A DNA stretch of 64,000 bases, from NCBI RefSeq assembly GCF_000423005.1, contig NZ_AUHD01000008.1, positions 1 through 64,000 on the forward strand, written 5' to 3'. This document shows, one piece after another, positions 18,181-26,324 of this stretch. Within the stretch, counting starts at the first letter, position 1; the number at the start of each line of letters is the position of its first letter. Origin of the DNA: Gelidibacter mesophilus DSM 14095 (GTDB lineage: Bacteria; Bacteroidota; Bacteroidia; Flavobacteriales; Flavobacteriaceae). A program made the translations under genes and the position numbers. The notes under the pieces are model-generated. The model saw only the letters and a program-made list of their open reading frames with translations, had not been told where the DNA came from and searched no databases.

Positions 18181-19432
18181 GTGTTGAAGATTCTAACTGA
18201 AACACTTTTTTGATCAGTTCAAGACTGTCATCGGTAGCCATATCATCATTTTTAAGATGGTATGCAAAGTGGTTGGTTATTTTTTGAATAATATTATTAC
18301 TGATCAGCTCTGCTTGTGCTTCGTTAAAATCAGGTTGTTTTTTGCGTTGCGTCTCCAATTCGGCATTTTTGAAGTCGAGCAACTTATGTTTTAAAGCGTT
18401 GATGGTTGGTGCAAACTTTCGAGTTGCCAGCCAATTATTGAAATCTAATTTCACCTCTTCGAGAATTTGCTCGGCCACGGGAATGAACGCTTTTCTACGC
18501 TCTAAAGTATCATCAGTCATTTGCGACAGATCATCGAGATGCACCAAAGTCACATTTTTCAATTCGGTGACATTGTGGTTTACATTTCGTGGAATTGACA
18601 AATCTAAAATCAACAATGGTTTTTCAGATTGGATGCAATGCTTGTCCACCGTTGGATTAAGTGCACCAGTTGCAACAATCAAAATATCAGAACCATTGAT
18701 TTCCTCTTGTAAATTGGCGTAGTCTTTTACCAACAGATTAAATTTACCACCAATCTCTTCAGCTTTGGTCTTCGTTCTGTTGATGAGCGTGATATGATCA
18801 TTTTTAGTATGTTTCACCAAGTTTTCACAAGTATTTCTACCAATTTTACCTGTACCAAAAAGCAGGATGTTTTTCTTAGGAACATCTTTAACCGTATTTA
18901 AAATATAATGCACTGAAGCAAAAGACACAGAAGTGGCACCAGAAGAAATTTCTGTTTCAGTTTTAATACGCTTGCTCGCTTGAATCACCGCATTAATTAA
19001 GCGCTCAGTAAAAGCGTTGAGCAGTCCAAATTTTTTGGATACTCTGGCCGTCTTTTTTAGTTGACTTATAATTTCAAAGTCGCCCAAAATCTGACTATCC
19101 AAACCAGAACCTACGCGAAACATATGTGCGATGGCCTCTTTGTTTTTATAAATATAGGCTACTTCCTGAAATTCCTCTACCGTTCCTTTTGTGTTTTCAC
19201 AAAGCAATTTGATAAGTTGATAAGGGTGTTCCGCAAAACCATAAAGTTCGGTTCGGTTGCAAGTTGAGGTTACAATTAAGCTCTCAATGCCTTCTATTTT
19301 TGCTTGATTAAGAAGTTTCTCTTTAGAGATTTCATCCAAACTAAAAAGCCCTCTGACATCGGCATCCGCTTTTTTATAGCTTAACCCAATGGCATAAAAA
19401 TATGTTCCTCTTGTCATGTGATAATGCTCCAT
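18173..19432 (-). CDS. hemA: Glutamyl-tRNA reductase
   Basis: About 419 residues from ATG 19432 (MEHYHMTRGTYFYAIGLSYKKADA). It reduces Glu-tRNA to glutamate-1-semialdehyde, the first step of C5-pathway haem synthesis. The catalytic cysteine is Cys58 in STCNRTELYGF. The NADPH fold is at NILLFGTGKIGRNTCENL, followed by the C-terminal dimerisation helices. The frame extends to 19459, but the chosen start fits the family and follows a promoter-like box by about 25 bases. hemL, needed next, is not in this window. It is the first gene of the haem operon. Confidence 0.97.
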   Translation of the reverse strand: MEHYHMTRGTYFYAIGLSYKKADADVRGLFSLDEISKEKLLNQAKIEGIESLIVTSTCNRTELYGFAEHPYQLIKLLCENTKGTVEEFQEVAYIYKNKEAIAHMFRVGSGLDSQILGDFEIISQLKKTARVSKKFGLLNAFTERLINAVIQASKRIKTETEISSGATSVSFASVHYILNTVKDVPKKNILLFGTGKIGRNTCENLVKHTKNDHITLINRTKTKAEEIGGKFNLLVKDYANLQEEINGSDILIVATGALNPTVDKHCIQSEKPLLILDLSIPRNVNHNVTELKNVTLVHLDDLSQMTDDTLERRKAFIPVAEQILEEVKLDFNNWLATRKFAPTINALKHKLLDFKNAELETQRKKQPDFNEAQAELISNNIIQKITNHFAYHLKNDDMATDDSLELIKKVFQLESSTHV

Positions 19433-19456
19433 ACCTGAATTGGAAAATTTCCGAAA

Positions 19457-19488
19457 CAAAAATAGAGAGGAGAATCGAATAAAAACAA
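19457..19488 (-). promoter_or_regulatory. Predicted hemA promoter
   Basis: On the minus strand a TATTTTTG box (19457-19464) fits the Bacteroidetes -7 consensus TAnnTTTG. A TTG lies 21 bases upstream (19486-19488), fitting the -33 element. The box is 25 bases upstream of the hemA ATG. Confidence 0.55.
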
Positions 19489-19541
19489 CGCTAGAGGAAC
19501 TATTAGTGTCGATTGTGGATTTTTGCAGGTATAATTTATAA

Positions 19542-19566
19542 AAGTATGATAAATATCATACTTTTG
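19542..19566 (+). promoter_or_regulatory. Perfect palindromic operator overlapping the araC promoter box
   Basis: Arms AAGTATGATA (19542-19551) and TATCATACTT (19554-19563) are exact reverse complements with a 2-base spacer. The right arm overlaps TACTTTTG (19559-19566), a TAnnTTTG -7 box for the downstream AraC-type gene. A symmetric site here suggests a dimeric regulator rather than the direct repeats usual for AraC proteins. Confidence 0.6.
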
Positions 19567-19602
19567 CAGGCCTATCAATGGTTTGAAAGGCTTTAGTTTA
19601 GA

Positions 19603-20526
19603 ATGAATCTAAATAAAGAAAAAAAAATTTTGAAGTTTATGGGTTTGGAAAATGTCGCTAAAGGTTCTTTTGAGGAAACACAAGTTGAGGATGGATTTTT
19701 TGTTTTGACCTGTCAAAATGAAAGCAATGATATGCAAATTGCCCAACGGGAAATAGACAGTAATTATATTCAATTTCATTTTTGTTTAAAGGGCTCTAGC
19801 AAGTTTGTGTTTAATGAAGGCCGCTATGCTTTGGATATTTTAGAAGAAAACTCCCTCCTACTCTATAATCCGCAACGGGATTTGCCCATTCATTTAGAAA
19901 TACAGCCCAATTCGTGGCTGGTTTCAATTTTAATATCCATTAAAAAATTTCATAGCCTATTCTCGCAAGAGGCAGACTATATTACTTTTTTGAGTGATGA
20001 CAATAAGGATAAAAAATATTATAAGGATGGTAAAATCTCTCCATCGTCGTCCATTGTATTGACCCAACTGATCCATTACAACTTAAATGCATCGATCAAA
20101 AATCTGTATTTCAAAGGGAAAGCATATGAACTCTTAAGTCTATATTTTAATAGAAATGAGGAAGCCAATATAGAGCAGTGCCCATTTCTTGTAGACGAAA
20201 CCAACGTTATCAAAATTCGAAAAGCAAAAGATATTATTATTTCCAGAATGGCAGAACCACCAACCTTACAAGAGCTGTCAGATGAAATTGGATTAAATCT
20301 AAAGAAACTCAAAGAAGGTTTCAAGCAGATTTATGGCGATACCGTCTATAGTTTTTTGTTTGAATATAAGATGGAAGTCGCCAGAAAAATCCTAGAATCC
20401 AACGACTATAATGTCAATGAAGTGGGCATGAAAGTGGGTTATAGTACATCGAGTCACTTTATAGCGGCATTCAAAAAGAAATATGGGACGACGCCTAAAA
20501 AATATTTAATGTCATTATCTTCGTAA
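19603..20526 (+). CDS. AraC-family transcriptional regulator beside the haem genes
   Basis: A 307-residue protein. The C-terminal about 100 residues form a double helix-turn-helix: PPTLQELSDEIGLNLKKLKEGFKQIYGDTVYSF, then VNEVGMKVGYSTSSHFIAAFKKKYGTTPKKYL. The N-terminal domain (about 1-190) is cupin-like and resembles PchR-type sensors, with FHFCLKGSSKFVFNEGRYAL. It is divergent from hemA and upstream of hemH, and a perfect palindrome lies in its own promoter. A role in haem or iron control is inferred from position only. The inducer is unknown. Confidence 0.88.
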   Translation: MNLNKEKKILKFMGLENVAKGSFEETQVEDGFFVLTCQNESNDMQIAQREIDSNYIQFHFCLKGSSKFVFNEGRYALDILEENSLLLYNPQRDLPIHLEIQPNSWLVSILISIKKFHSLFSQEADYITFLSDDNKDKKYYKDGKISPSSSIVLTQLIHYNLNASIKNLYFKGKAYELLSLYFNRNEEANIEQCPFLVDETNVIKIRKAKDIIISRMAEPPTLQELSDEIGLNLKKLKEGFKQIYGDTVYSFLFEYKMEVARKILESNDYNVNEVGMKVGYSTSSHFIAAFKKKYGTTPKKYLMSLSS

Positions 20527-20603
20527 ATTATTAGTTGATAGATGTTCATTTTGGAAAAATCCAAGACATAGACGTCTATATGAGTTGGAATATAAATTAA
20601 AAT

Positions 20604-20626
20604 GAGATTCCTGTTTTCGCAGGAAT
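20604..20626 (+). repeat. Dispersed start-codon palindrome, copy C (hemH)
   Basis: GAG plus the 7-base arms ATTCCTG and CAGGAAT around loop TTTTCG. The right arm AGGA (20621-20624) lies 7 bases before the hemH ATG at 20632. It is the cleanest copy of the family in this window. Confidence 0.8.
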
Positions 20627-20631
20627 ATACT

Positions 20632-21666
20632 ATGAAAAAAGGAGTTTTACTTGTTAATTTGGGTTCCCCAGACAGCCCAACCCCAGAAGATGTCAAGCCT
20701 TATTTAAGTGAATTTTTAATGGACGAACGGGTTATTGATGTACCGGTTTGGCTAAGAACCTTCATTGTAAAAGGCATTATTTTAAATACACGCCCTAAAG
20801 CATCTGCGGCGGCGTACAAAAAAATATGGTGGGATGAAGGATCACCGCTCATTGTTATTTCTGAGCGTCTTCAGAAAAAAATTCAAAAAAATACAGAACT
20901 CCCGGTTGCTTTAGCCATGCGCTATGGGAGCCTAACTATAAAAAAAGGACTTCAAGAGTTAGTGGATAAAGGTGTGGAGGAAGTTTTCTTGATGCCCTTG
21001 TACCCACAATTTGCAATGGCAACTACTGAGACCATCTTAGTATTGGCGGAAGACATTCGAAAAGAACATTTTCCAAACCTTAAAATATCCGATTTAAAAG
21101 CGTTTTACAATCGTAAGGATTATATTGACGTGCTTTCCAATTCCATCGAAAGACATTTAAAAGATCATCCGTATGATCAATTGTTGTTTTCTTATCATGG
21201 TGTTCCAGAACGACATATCCGCAAACGCGACATTACCAAGTCACATTGTAAAATTGATAAAAGCTGTTGTATAACGCCTTCTCCGGCGCACGAATTTTGC
21301 TACCGTCACCAATGTTTGGAGGTGACCCGCTTGGTGGCTGAAAAACTCAATTTGGAACCAGGAACCTATTCTTCGTCATTCCAGTCACGACTAGGGTTTG
21401 ATCCATGGTTACAGCCGCCTACCGATTTGACTATTGAACGTTTTGGAAAACAAGGCGTGAAAAAAATGGCCGTTGTAACCCCAGCATTCGTAAGTGATTG
21501 TTTAGAAACTTTAGAAGAAATTGCCATGGAAGGCCAAGAGATTTTCCATGAAATGGGCGGAAAAGAATTTACCACTGTGCCTTGCTTAAATGATGACGAC
21601 GAATTTGTAACACTCCTTTCCAATTGGATCAATGATTGGGCAGCCACTGAATCAGTACTGGCATAA
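20632..21666 (+). CDS. hemH: Ferrochelatase
   Basis: 344 residues from ATG 20632 (MKKGVLLVNLGSPDSPTPEDV). It inserts Fe2+ into the porphyrin ring. The start signature, LFSYHGVPERHIRKRD with the metal-binding histidine, and SSFQSRLGFDPWLQPPTD followed by TPAFVSDCLETLEEI with the C-terminal acidic site are all seen. A cysteine group (HCKIDKSCC, FCYRHQC) is typical of Bacteroidota members. The frame is open ten codons further upstream, but those codons are the repeat. The stop overlaps the MATE start by one base. Confidence 0.96.
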   Translation: MKKGVLLVNLGSPDSPTPEDVKPYLSEFLMDERVIDVPVWLRTFIVKGIILNTRPKASAAAYKKIWWDEGSPLIVISERLQKKIQKNTELPVALAMRYGSLTIKKGLQELVDKGVEEVFLMPLYPQFAMATTETILVLAEDIRKEHFPNLKISDLKAFYNRKDYIDVLSNSIERHLKDHPYDQLLFSYHGVPERHIRKRDITKSHCKIDKSCCITPSPAHEFCYRHQCLEVTRLVAEKLNLEPGTYSSSFQSRLGFDPWLQPPTDLTIERFGKQGVKKMAVVTPAFVSDCLETLEEIAMEGQEIFHEMGGKEFTTVPCLNDDDEFVTLLSNWINDWAATESVLA

Positions 21667-23018
21667 TGGCTAAAGATTCCTCACAAGATTTAGGCACCCA
21701 ACCTATCAGCAAGCTGTTAATAAAACAGGCTGTTCCCGCATCAATAGGGATTTTGGTGATGTCGCTCAACATCTTGGTGGATACTATTTTTGTTGGTAAT
21801 TGGATTGGCGCTACCGCCATTGCAGCAATTAATGTTGTTCTTCCGGTATCGTTTTTCATTGCGGCCTTGGGTATGGCCATAGGGATTGGCGGCTCTTCTA
21901 TAATTTCGAGAGCCCTCGGCGCCAACCATCATCAAAAGGCATTAAAAACTTTCGGTAACCAAATTACGCTGACCTTAATCCTGACTTTGTCAATGATCAC
22001 CGTGGGGTTGCTTTTTGCAGATGCCATTATCGATTCCTTTGGAGGGAAAGGTGCTATTTTTGAACCGGCAAAAATTTATTATCAAATTGTACTTTACGGA
22101 GTTCCTGTTTTGGCGCTATGTATGATGGCCAATACAGTCATCCGTGCGGAAGGCAAACCAAAATTTGCCATGTACGCCATGATGATCCCCTCCGTTTTCA
22201 ACTTGGTAATGGACTACATTTTTATCAATCTGCTAGATTACGGAATGGAAGGCGCTGCTTGGGCCACTACACTTTCTTACGTCATTTGTTTTGCATTTAT
22301 CCTCTGGTATTTCGCATCCAATAAATCAGAATTGAAAATCGATTTCTCGCATTTGGGACTTAATTTCCCAATCGTAAAAGAAATCAGTTCTTTAGGATTT
22401 GTCACCTTAGCGCGGCAAGCCGTGGTGAGTGTTACGTATCTATTTATGAACAATATTTTATTTGATTTGGGTGGTGAAACTTCAGTAACTTCGTATGCCA
22501 TTGCGGGCAGAATGTTGATGTTTGCTATGTTTCCGGTATTGGGGGTTACCCAAGGATTTTTACCCATTGCAGGATTTAACTATGGCGCTAAAAATTACCA
22601 TCGGGTCAGGGAGACCCTAAATACCGCCATCAAATATGCGGCCATCTTAGCATCTCTAGTGTTTATTGTTTTGATGATTTTTCCAGAGAATATTACAAAA
22701 ATGTTCACCACTGACGTTGATGTCGTAAGGCAAGCCCCAAGTGATATGCGTTGGGTTTTTGCGGCAACACCCATTATTGCATGGCAATTAATTGGAGCCG
22801 CCTATTTTCAGGCCATTGGAAAAGCGAGACCGGCCTTATTGCTGACCTTGTGCCGACAAGGTTTCTTTTTCATTCCACTCATCTTGATTTTACCAAAATT
22901 TTATGGCGAATTGGGGGTTTGGATCTCCTTCCCCATATCCGATGTGTTGGCCACCGTTGTCACTGCTTATTTTTTGAATCGAGAGATCAAGAAGAATTTA
23001 ATTCCTAAAGATGTTTAA
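21666..23018 (+). CDS. MATE-family multidrug/toxin exporter
   Basis: A 450-residue protein of twelve hydrophobic helices in two similar halves, beginning QPISKLLIKQAVPASIGILVM, with VLPVSFFIAALGMAIGIGG and MFPVLGVTQGFLPIAGFNYGA as the paired MATE segments. These carriers export cationic drugs or metabolites with Na+ or H+ coupling. The start codon overlaps the hemH stop (TAATG), so coupling to ferrochelatase is likely. Porphyrin or haem-precursor export is possible but unproven. Confidence 0.93.
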   Translation: MAKDSSQDLGTQPISKLLIKQAVPASIGILVMSLNILVDTIFVGNWIGATAIAAINVVLPVSFFIAALGMAIGIGGSSIISRALGANHHQKALKTFGNQITLTLILTLSMITVGLLFADAIIDSFGGKGAIFEPAKIYYQIVLYGVPVLALCMMANTVIRAEGKPKFAMYAMMIPSVFNLVMDYIFINLLDYGMEGAAWATTLSYVICFAFILWYFASNKSELKIDFSHLGLNFPIVKEISSLGFVTLARQAVVSVTYLFMNNILFDLGGETSVTSYAIAGRMLMFAMFPVLGVTQGFLPIAGFNYGAKNYHRVRETLNTAIKYAAILASLVFIVLMIFPENITKMFTTDVDVVRQAPSDMRWVFAATPIIAWQLIGAAYFQAIGKARPALLLTLCRQGFFFIPLILILPKFYGELGVWISFPISDVLATVVTAYFLNREIKKNLIPKDV

Positions 23019-23031
23019 TTATTTTTGAGCT

Positions 23032-23580
23032 ATGGAATACTACAACTATATAAAAGCCCTACACCTCATTTTTGTTATTACTTGGTTTGCCGGTCTGTTC
23101 TATATTCCGAGATTGTTTGTCTATCAAATCGAAGCCTTCCATAAACCATCCCCAGAGAAAGAAATTTTAGGAAAGCAACTTAAATTAATGGCCAATCGTC
23201 TTTGGTATATTATTACTTGGCCGTCAGCCATTTTAGCAACCGTATTTGCCATTTGGCTACTTATTCTGGCGCCGTCTTGGTTGCAGCAAGGTTGGATGCA
23301 CGTTAAGTTGGCGTTTGTTGTGCTCTTAATATGTTATCATTTAAAAACCCATCAGTATTATAAACAATTACAGCGCGACAACGTTAAAAAGACCTCCAAC
23401 TTTATGCGACTTTGGAATGAAGGCGCCACCTTTATCTTATTCTCTGTGGTGTTTTTGGTCATCTTAAAAAGCTCCATTAATTGGATTTTTGGAGTGGTAG
23501 GAATTGTGGTTTTAGGGGTGCTTTTGATGTTGGGATTCAAAATATATAAAAACATCAGAAGCAAGAATCCGGAATCATAA
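23032..23580 (+). CDS. hemJ: HemJ-type protoporphyrinogen IX oxidase (CopD-like)
   Basis: A 182-residue integral membrane protein with four or more helices. The first helix YIKALHLIFVITWFAGLFYI carries His11 and leads into PRLFVYQ, the HemJ hallmark. The WMHVKLAFV segment carries His90 and Lys92, matching residues reported as important in HemJ. It would oxidise protoporphyrinogen IX to protoporphyrin IX, filling the step between hemF and hemH. Generic pipelines often name it a CopD protein. It follows MATE after 13 bases, in the hemH transcript. Confidence 0.88.
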   Translation: MEYYNYIKALHLIFVITWFAGLFYIPRLFVYQIEAFHKPSPEKEILGKQLKLMANRLWYIITWPSAILATVFAIWLLILAPSWLQQGWMHVKLAFVVLLICYHLKTHQYYKQLQRDNVKKTSNFMRLWNEGATFILFSVVFLVILKSSINWIFGVVGIVVLGVLLMLGFKIYKNIRSKNPES

Positions 23581-23702
23581 AATTTCAAACCTCAAATTTC
23601 AACGATCATTTTATTCGAATTTAAAATTTTGTTTTTTGAGATTTTCGGCATAGTCGTTTTTGGTTTGATTATTGATACCTTTATCGCGCTACTCATATAT
23701 TG

Positions 23703-25154
23703 ATGAAAATAAGAAGACTTTCCTTACGCGTACGCATCTTTTTCGCCATGATCTTGTTGGTGCTTATCGCGTCCATCCTAATTGCGGCGGTAACTATTTA
23801 TCAATACAATGAAGAAGCACAAGACTATCATCGCGATCGCTTAGAACGGAAGGAAGACAATATCAAACGGCATATTGATTTTGTGATCCGGGAAACAACT
23901 TGGGAAGTCAAAACCGATAATGTCCGATTAATTTTTAAAGAGGAGATTTATAAGATTGCAGACATCCATCAATTGCAAGTTAACCTTTTTGATCTTGAGG
24001 GCGGATTAATAAAATCATCAAAATCGAGTATTGAAGGTGATACTTTATCCAGTTGTTTACACGCCGATATTTTAAATGCACTATCCAATACCTCTGAGCA
24101 CAGATATGTGGAAAAAACCACATTGAACAATCAAACTTTCCAATCTTCCTACACTTATATCACCGATAAGAAATTCAAACCTATTGCCATTTTAAATCTG
24201 CCGTATCTAGAAAATGATGAGTTTTTAAATAAGGAATTAATTGAGTTTTTGGAGCGTTTGGGATATGCGTATTTTGTGATGCTCATCTTGGCCATTGTCT
24301 TGGCATATTTTCTTTCAAAATACATTACAAAATCACTTAAGACCATAAGTGACAAAATCAATGCAACGCGTTTGGAAAAACAGAATAAACGGATTGAAAT
24401 AGATTCTTCCAGCGAAGAGATAGCTACTTTGGTCAATTCTTATAATAGTATGATTGACGAACTTCAGGAAAGTGCCGTTAAATTAGCTACTTCTGAACGT
24501 GAACAGGCCTGGCGCGAAATGGCCAAACAAGTAGCGCACGAAATTAAAAATCCGCTAACACCCATGCGGTTGAGCGTGCAAAGTTTTCAGCGCAAGTTTG
24601 ATCATGGCGATCCGGAAATCTATCATAAAGTGGACGAGTACAGCAAAACACTCATTCAGCAAATTGATACGATGAGCTCCATTGCTTCGGCCTTTTCCAA
24701 TTTTGCTAAAATGCCTGCCCAACAAAATGAAACTTTGAATGTGGTGGAAATTGTAAAATTGGCCCTGGATATTTTTAGTGAAGATTATATCGTTTTTGTA
24801 GCTGATGAAAAGGAAATCATCTCAAAATTAGACCGTACCCAACTAATCCGAGTGGTGACCAATTTGGTAAAGAACGCTACTCAGGCGATTGTCGAAGATA
24901 AAGATCCGAAAGTGGTGGTTAGCGTCATGTCTGAACAAGACATGGTTAAAATTGCCGTTTCCGACAATGGGAAAGGCGTTTCCCAAGAAAATATTTCGAG
25001 AATATTTGAACCAAAGTTTACTACAAAATCCAGCGGAATGGGCCTAGGTTTGGCGATGGTCAAAAATATTGTAGAAACTTATAACGGCACCATTACGTTT
25101 ACTTCCCAAAAAGGAAGAGGCACAATCTTTACGGTGACATTTCCCAAAGCATAA
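23703..25154 (+). CDS. Membrane sensor histidine kinase (NtrY-like)
   Basis: 483 residues from ATG 23703. Membrane helices lie at about 11-33 and about 180-205, enclosing a periplasmic sensor domain. Then come a HAMP-like segment (KYITKSLKTISDKINA), the phospho-acceptor box VAHEIKNPLTPMRL, and the ATPase domain with N box VVTNLVKNATQAI, G1 DNGKGV, F box FEPKFTTK and G2 GMGLGLAMVKNI. No response regulator is adjacent, so its partner is elsewhere. The signal is unknown. Confidence 0.93.
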   Translation: MKIRRLSLRVRIFFAMILLVLIASILIAAVTIYQYNEEAQDYHRDRLERKEDNIKRHIDFVIRETTWEVKTDNVRLIFKEEIYKIADIHQLQVNLFDLEGGLIKSSKSSIEGDTLSSCLHADILNALSNTSEHRYVEKTTLNNQTFQSSYTYITDKKFKPIAILNLPYLENDEFLNKELIEFLERLGYAYFVMLILAIVLAYFLSKYITKSLKTISDKINATRLEKQNKRIEIDSSSEEIATLVNSYNSMIDELQESAVKLATSEREQAWREMAKQVAHEIKNPLTPMRLSVQSFQRKFDHGDPEIYHKVDEYSKTLIQQIDTMSSIASAFSNFAKMPAQQNETLNVVEIVKLALDIFSEDYIVFVADEKEIISKLDRTQLIRVVTNLVKNATQAIVEDKDPKVVVSVMSEQDMVKIAVSDNGKGVSQENISRIFEPKFTTKSSGMGLGLAMVKNIVETYNGTITFTSQKGRGTIFTVTFPKA

Positions 25155-25246
25155 ACTTCCTGCTTCGCCCAATTGAAAGACTTTAAAAGGCAAAACCTTT
25201 AGGTTCAAGTTAGCATATCTCACAAAATATTGTTTAATTTTAAGGC

Positions 25247-25280
25247 TTTGGCGCTTTGAACAGAAATACAGATAGTTTTG
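25247..25280 (+). promoter_or_regulatory. Predicted promoter of the crotonase gene
   Basis: TTTG (25247-25250), 22 bases, then TAGTTTTG (25273-25280), fitting the Bacteroidetes -33/-7 pattern. The box is about 60 bases before the ATG at 25342. Confidence 0.5.
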
Positions 25281-25341
25281 TTTTGAAGTTGTCATAGAAA
25301 TTTATACGAAGTCAGATTCTCAACTTTTAAAAAACACAATA

Positions 25342-26124
25342 ATGTCTTACGAAAATATCTTATCAGAATCAAACAACGGTATCACCACAATAACCATTAA
25401 CCGACCTAAAAAATTAAATGCGTTAAACAAAGCGACCATTAATGAGCTTAATCAAGCCTTTAAAATCGCCGATAAAGATAAGCACACCAAAGTGATCATT
25501 ATTACCGGAAGTGGAGAAAAGGCCTTTGTTGCGGGTGCTGACATTAGTGAATTCGCACATTTTGATGTGGAGGATGGCGGAAAATTGGCTGCCAAAGGTC
25601 AGGAATTGCTGTTTGACTATGTTGAAAATCTTTCAACTCCAGTCATTGCTGCGGTCAACGGATTTGCCCTTGGTGGCGGACTTGAATTGGCCATGGCCTG
25701 TCATTTCAGGATTGCAAGCGACACTGCCAAAATGGGCTTGCCAGAAACGTCCTTGGGCGTTATTCCGGGCTATGGAGGAACGCAGCGCTTACCACAATTG
25801 GTCGGGAAAGGTCGCGCCATGGAAATGGTCATGACAGCTGGAATGATTGATGCCGAAACTGCAAAAGCCTATGGCTTGGTCAATCACGTCACTACACAAG
25901 ACGAACTGATGCCTTTATGCGAAAAGATTGCAAGCAAGATCATGCGTAATTCTCCAGTGGCCATTAAAGGCGCCATAAAAGCGATCAACGCCAATTATAA
26001 AGATGGTGTTGATGGTTATAAGGTAGAAATCAAACAATTTGGAAAATGCTTCGGTACCGAAGATTTCACCGAAGGAACAACGGCATTTTTGGAAAAACGT
26101 AAGGCGGAGTTTCCTGGGAAATAA
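25342..26124 (+). CDS. Enoyl-CoA hydratase/isomerase (crotonase superfamily)
   Basis: A 260-residue protein of typical length. The CoA-binding and oxyanion segments are AFVAGADISEF (about 60-72) and NGFALGGGLELAMACHFRIAS (about 107-128). The catalytic glutamates fall in LGGGLELA and LPETSLGVIPGYGGTQRL, as in short-chain enoyl-CoA hydratases. It hydrates 2-enoyl-CoA in beta-oxidation or a related pathway. It is a single gene with its own promoter. The precise substrate is not decidable. Confidence 0.93.
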   Translation: MSYENILSESNNGITTITINRPKKLNALNKATINELNQAFKIADKDKHTKVIIITGSGEKAFVAGADISEFAHFDVEDGGKLAAKGQELLFDYVENLSTPVIAAVNGFALGGGLELAMACHFRIASDTAKMGLPETSLGVIPGYGGTQRLPQLVGKGRAMEMVMTAGMIDAETAKAYGLVNHVTTQDELMPLCEKIASKIMRNSPVAIKGAIKAINANYKDGVDGYKVEIKQFGKCFGTEDFTEGTTAFLEKRKAEFPGK

Positions 26125-26128
26125 ACAA

Positions 26129-26151
26129 ATTCTTGCGCAGGCAGGAATCTC
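26129..26151 (-). repeat. Dispersed palindrome, copy F (not before a start codon)
   Basis: On the minus strand, GAGATTCCTGC ... GCGCAAGAAT lies 5 bases past the crotonase stop. It is the only copy found that is not placed at a translation start. It marks the boundary of the accessory region. Confidence 0.65.
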
Positions 26152-26269
26152 GATGGAACACGGATGACAAAGATTTAGCTGGTTTTCGCTGAATTGATTT
26201 ATGTACCTTAAATGATTAGTACTCTATCTGCACAATTCGAGTGTTAGAACATGTTCCACATAATAGGAG

Positions 26270-26302
26270 TTGTACGCAAGCTGAAAAGAAATCGTAACTT
26301 TG
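26270..26302 (+). promoter_or_regulatory. Predicted promoter of the ImmA-PIN operon
   Basis: TTG (26270-26272), 22 bases, then TAACTTTG (26295-26302), 22 bases before the TTG start. The -33 element lies within GTTGTACGC, whose inverse GCGTACAAC occurs after the PIN gene (28049-28057), so the promoter may travel with the cassette. Confidence 0.55.
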
Positions 26303-26324
26303 CATTAAACTTTTAGAAACAAAA

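Noticed and set aside
23032-23580. Copper resistance protein CopD
   Set aside because: The short length, His11 with PRLFVY, the WMHVK segment and the position after hemH fit HemJ better.
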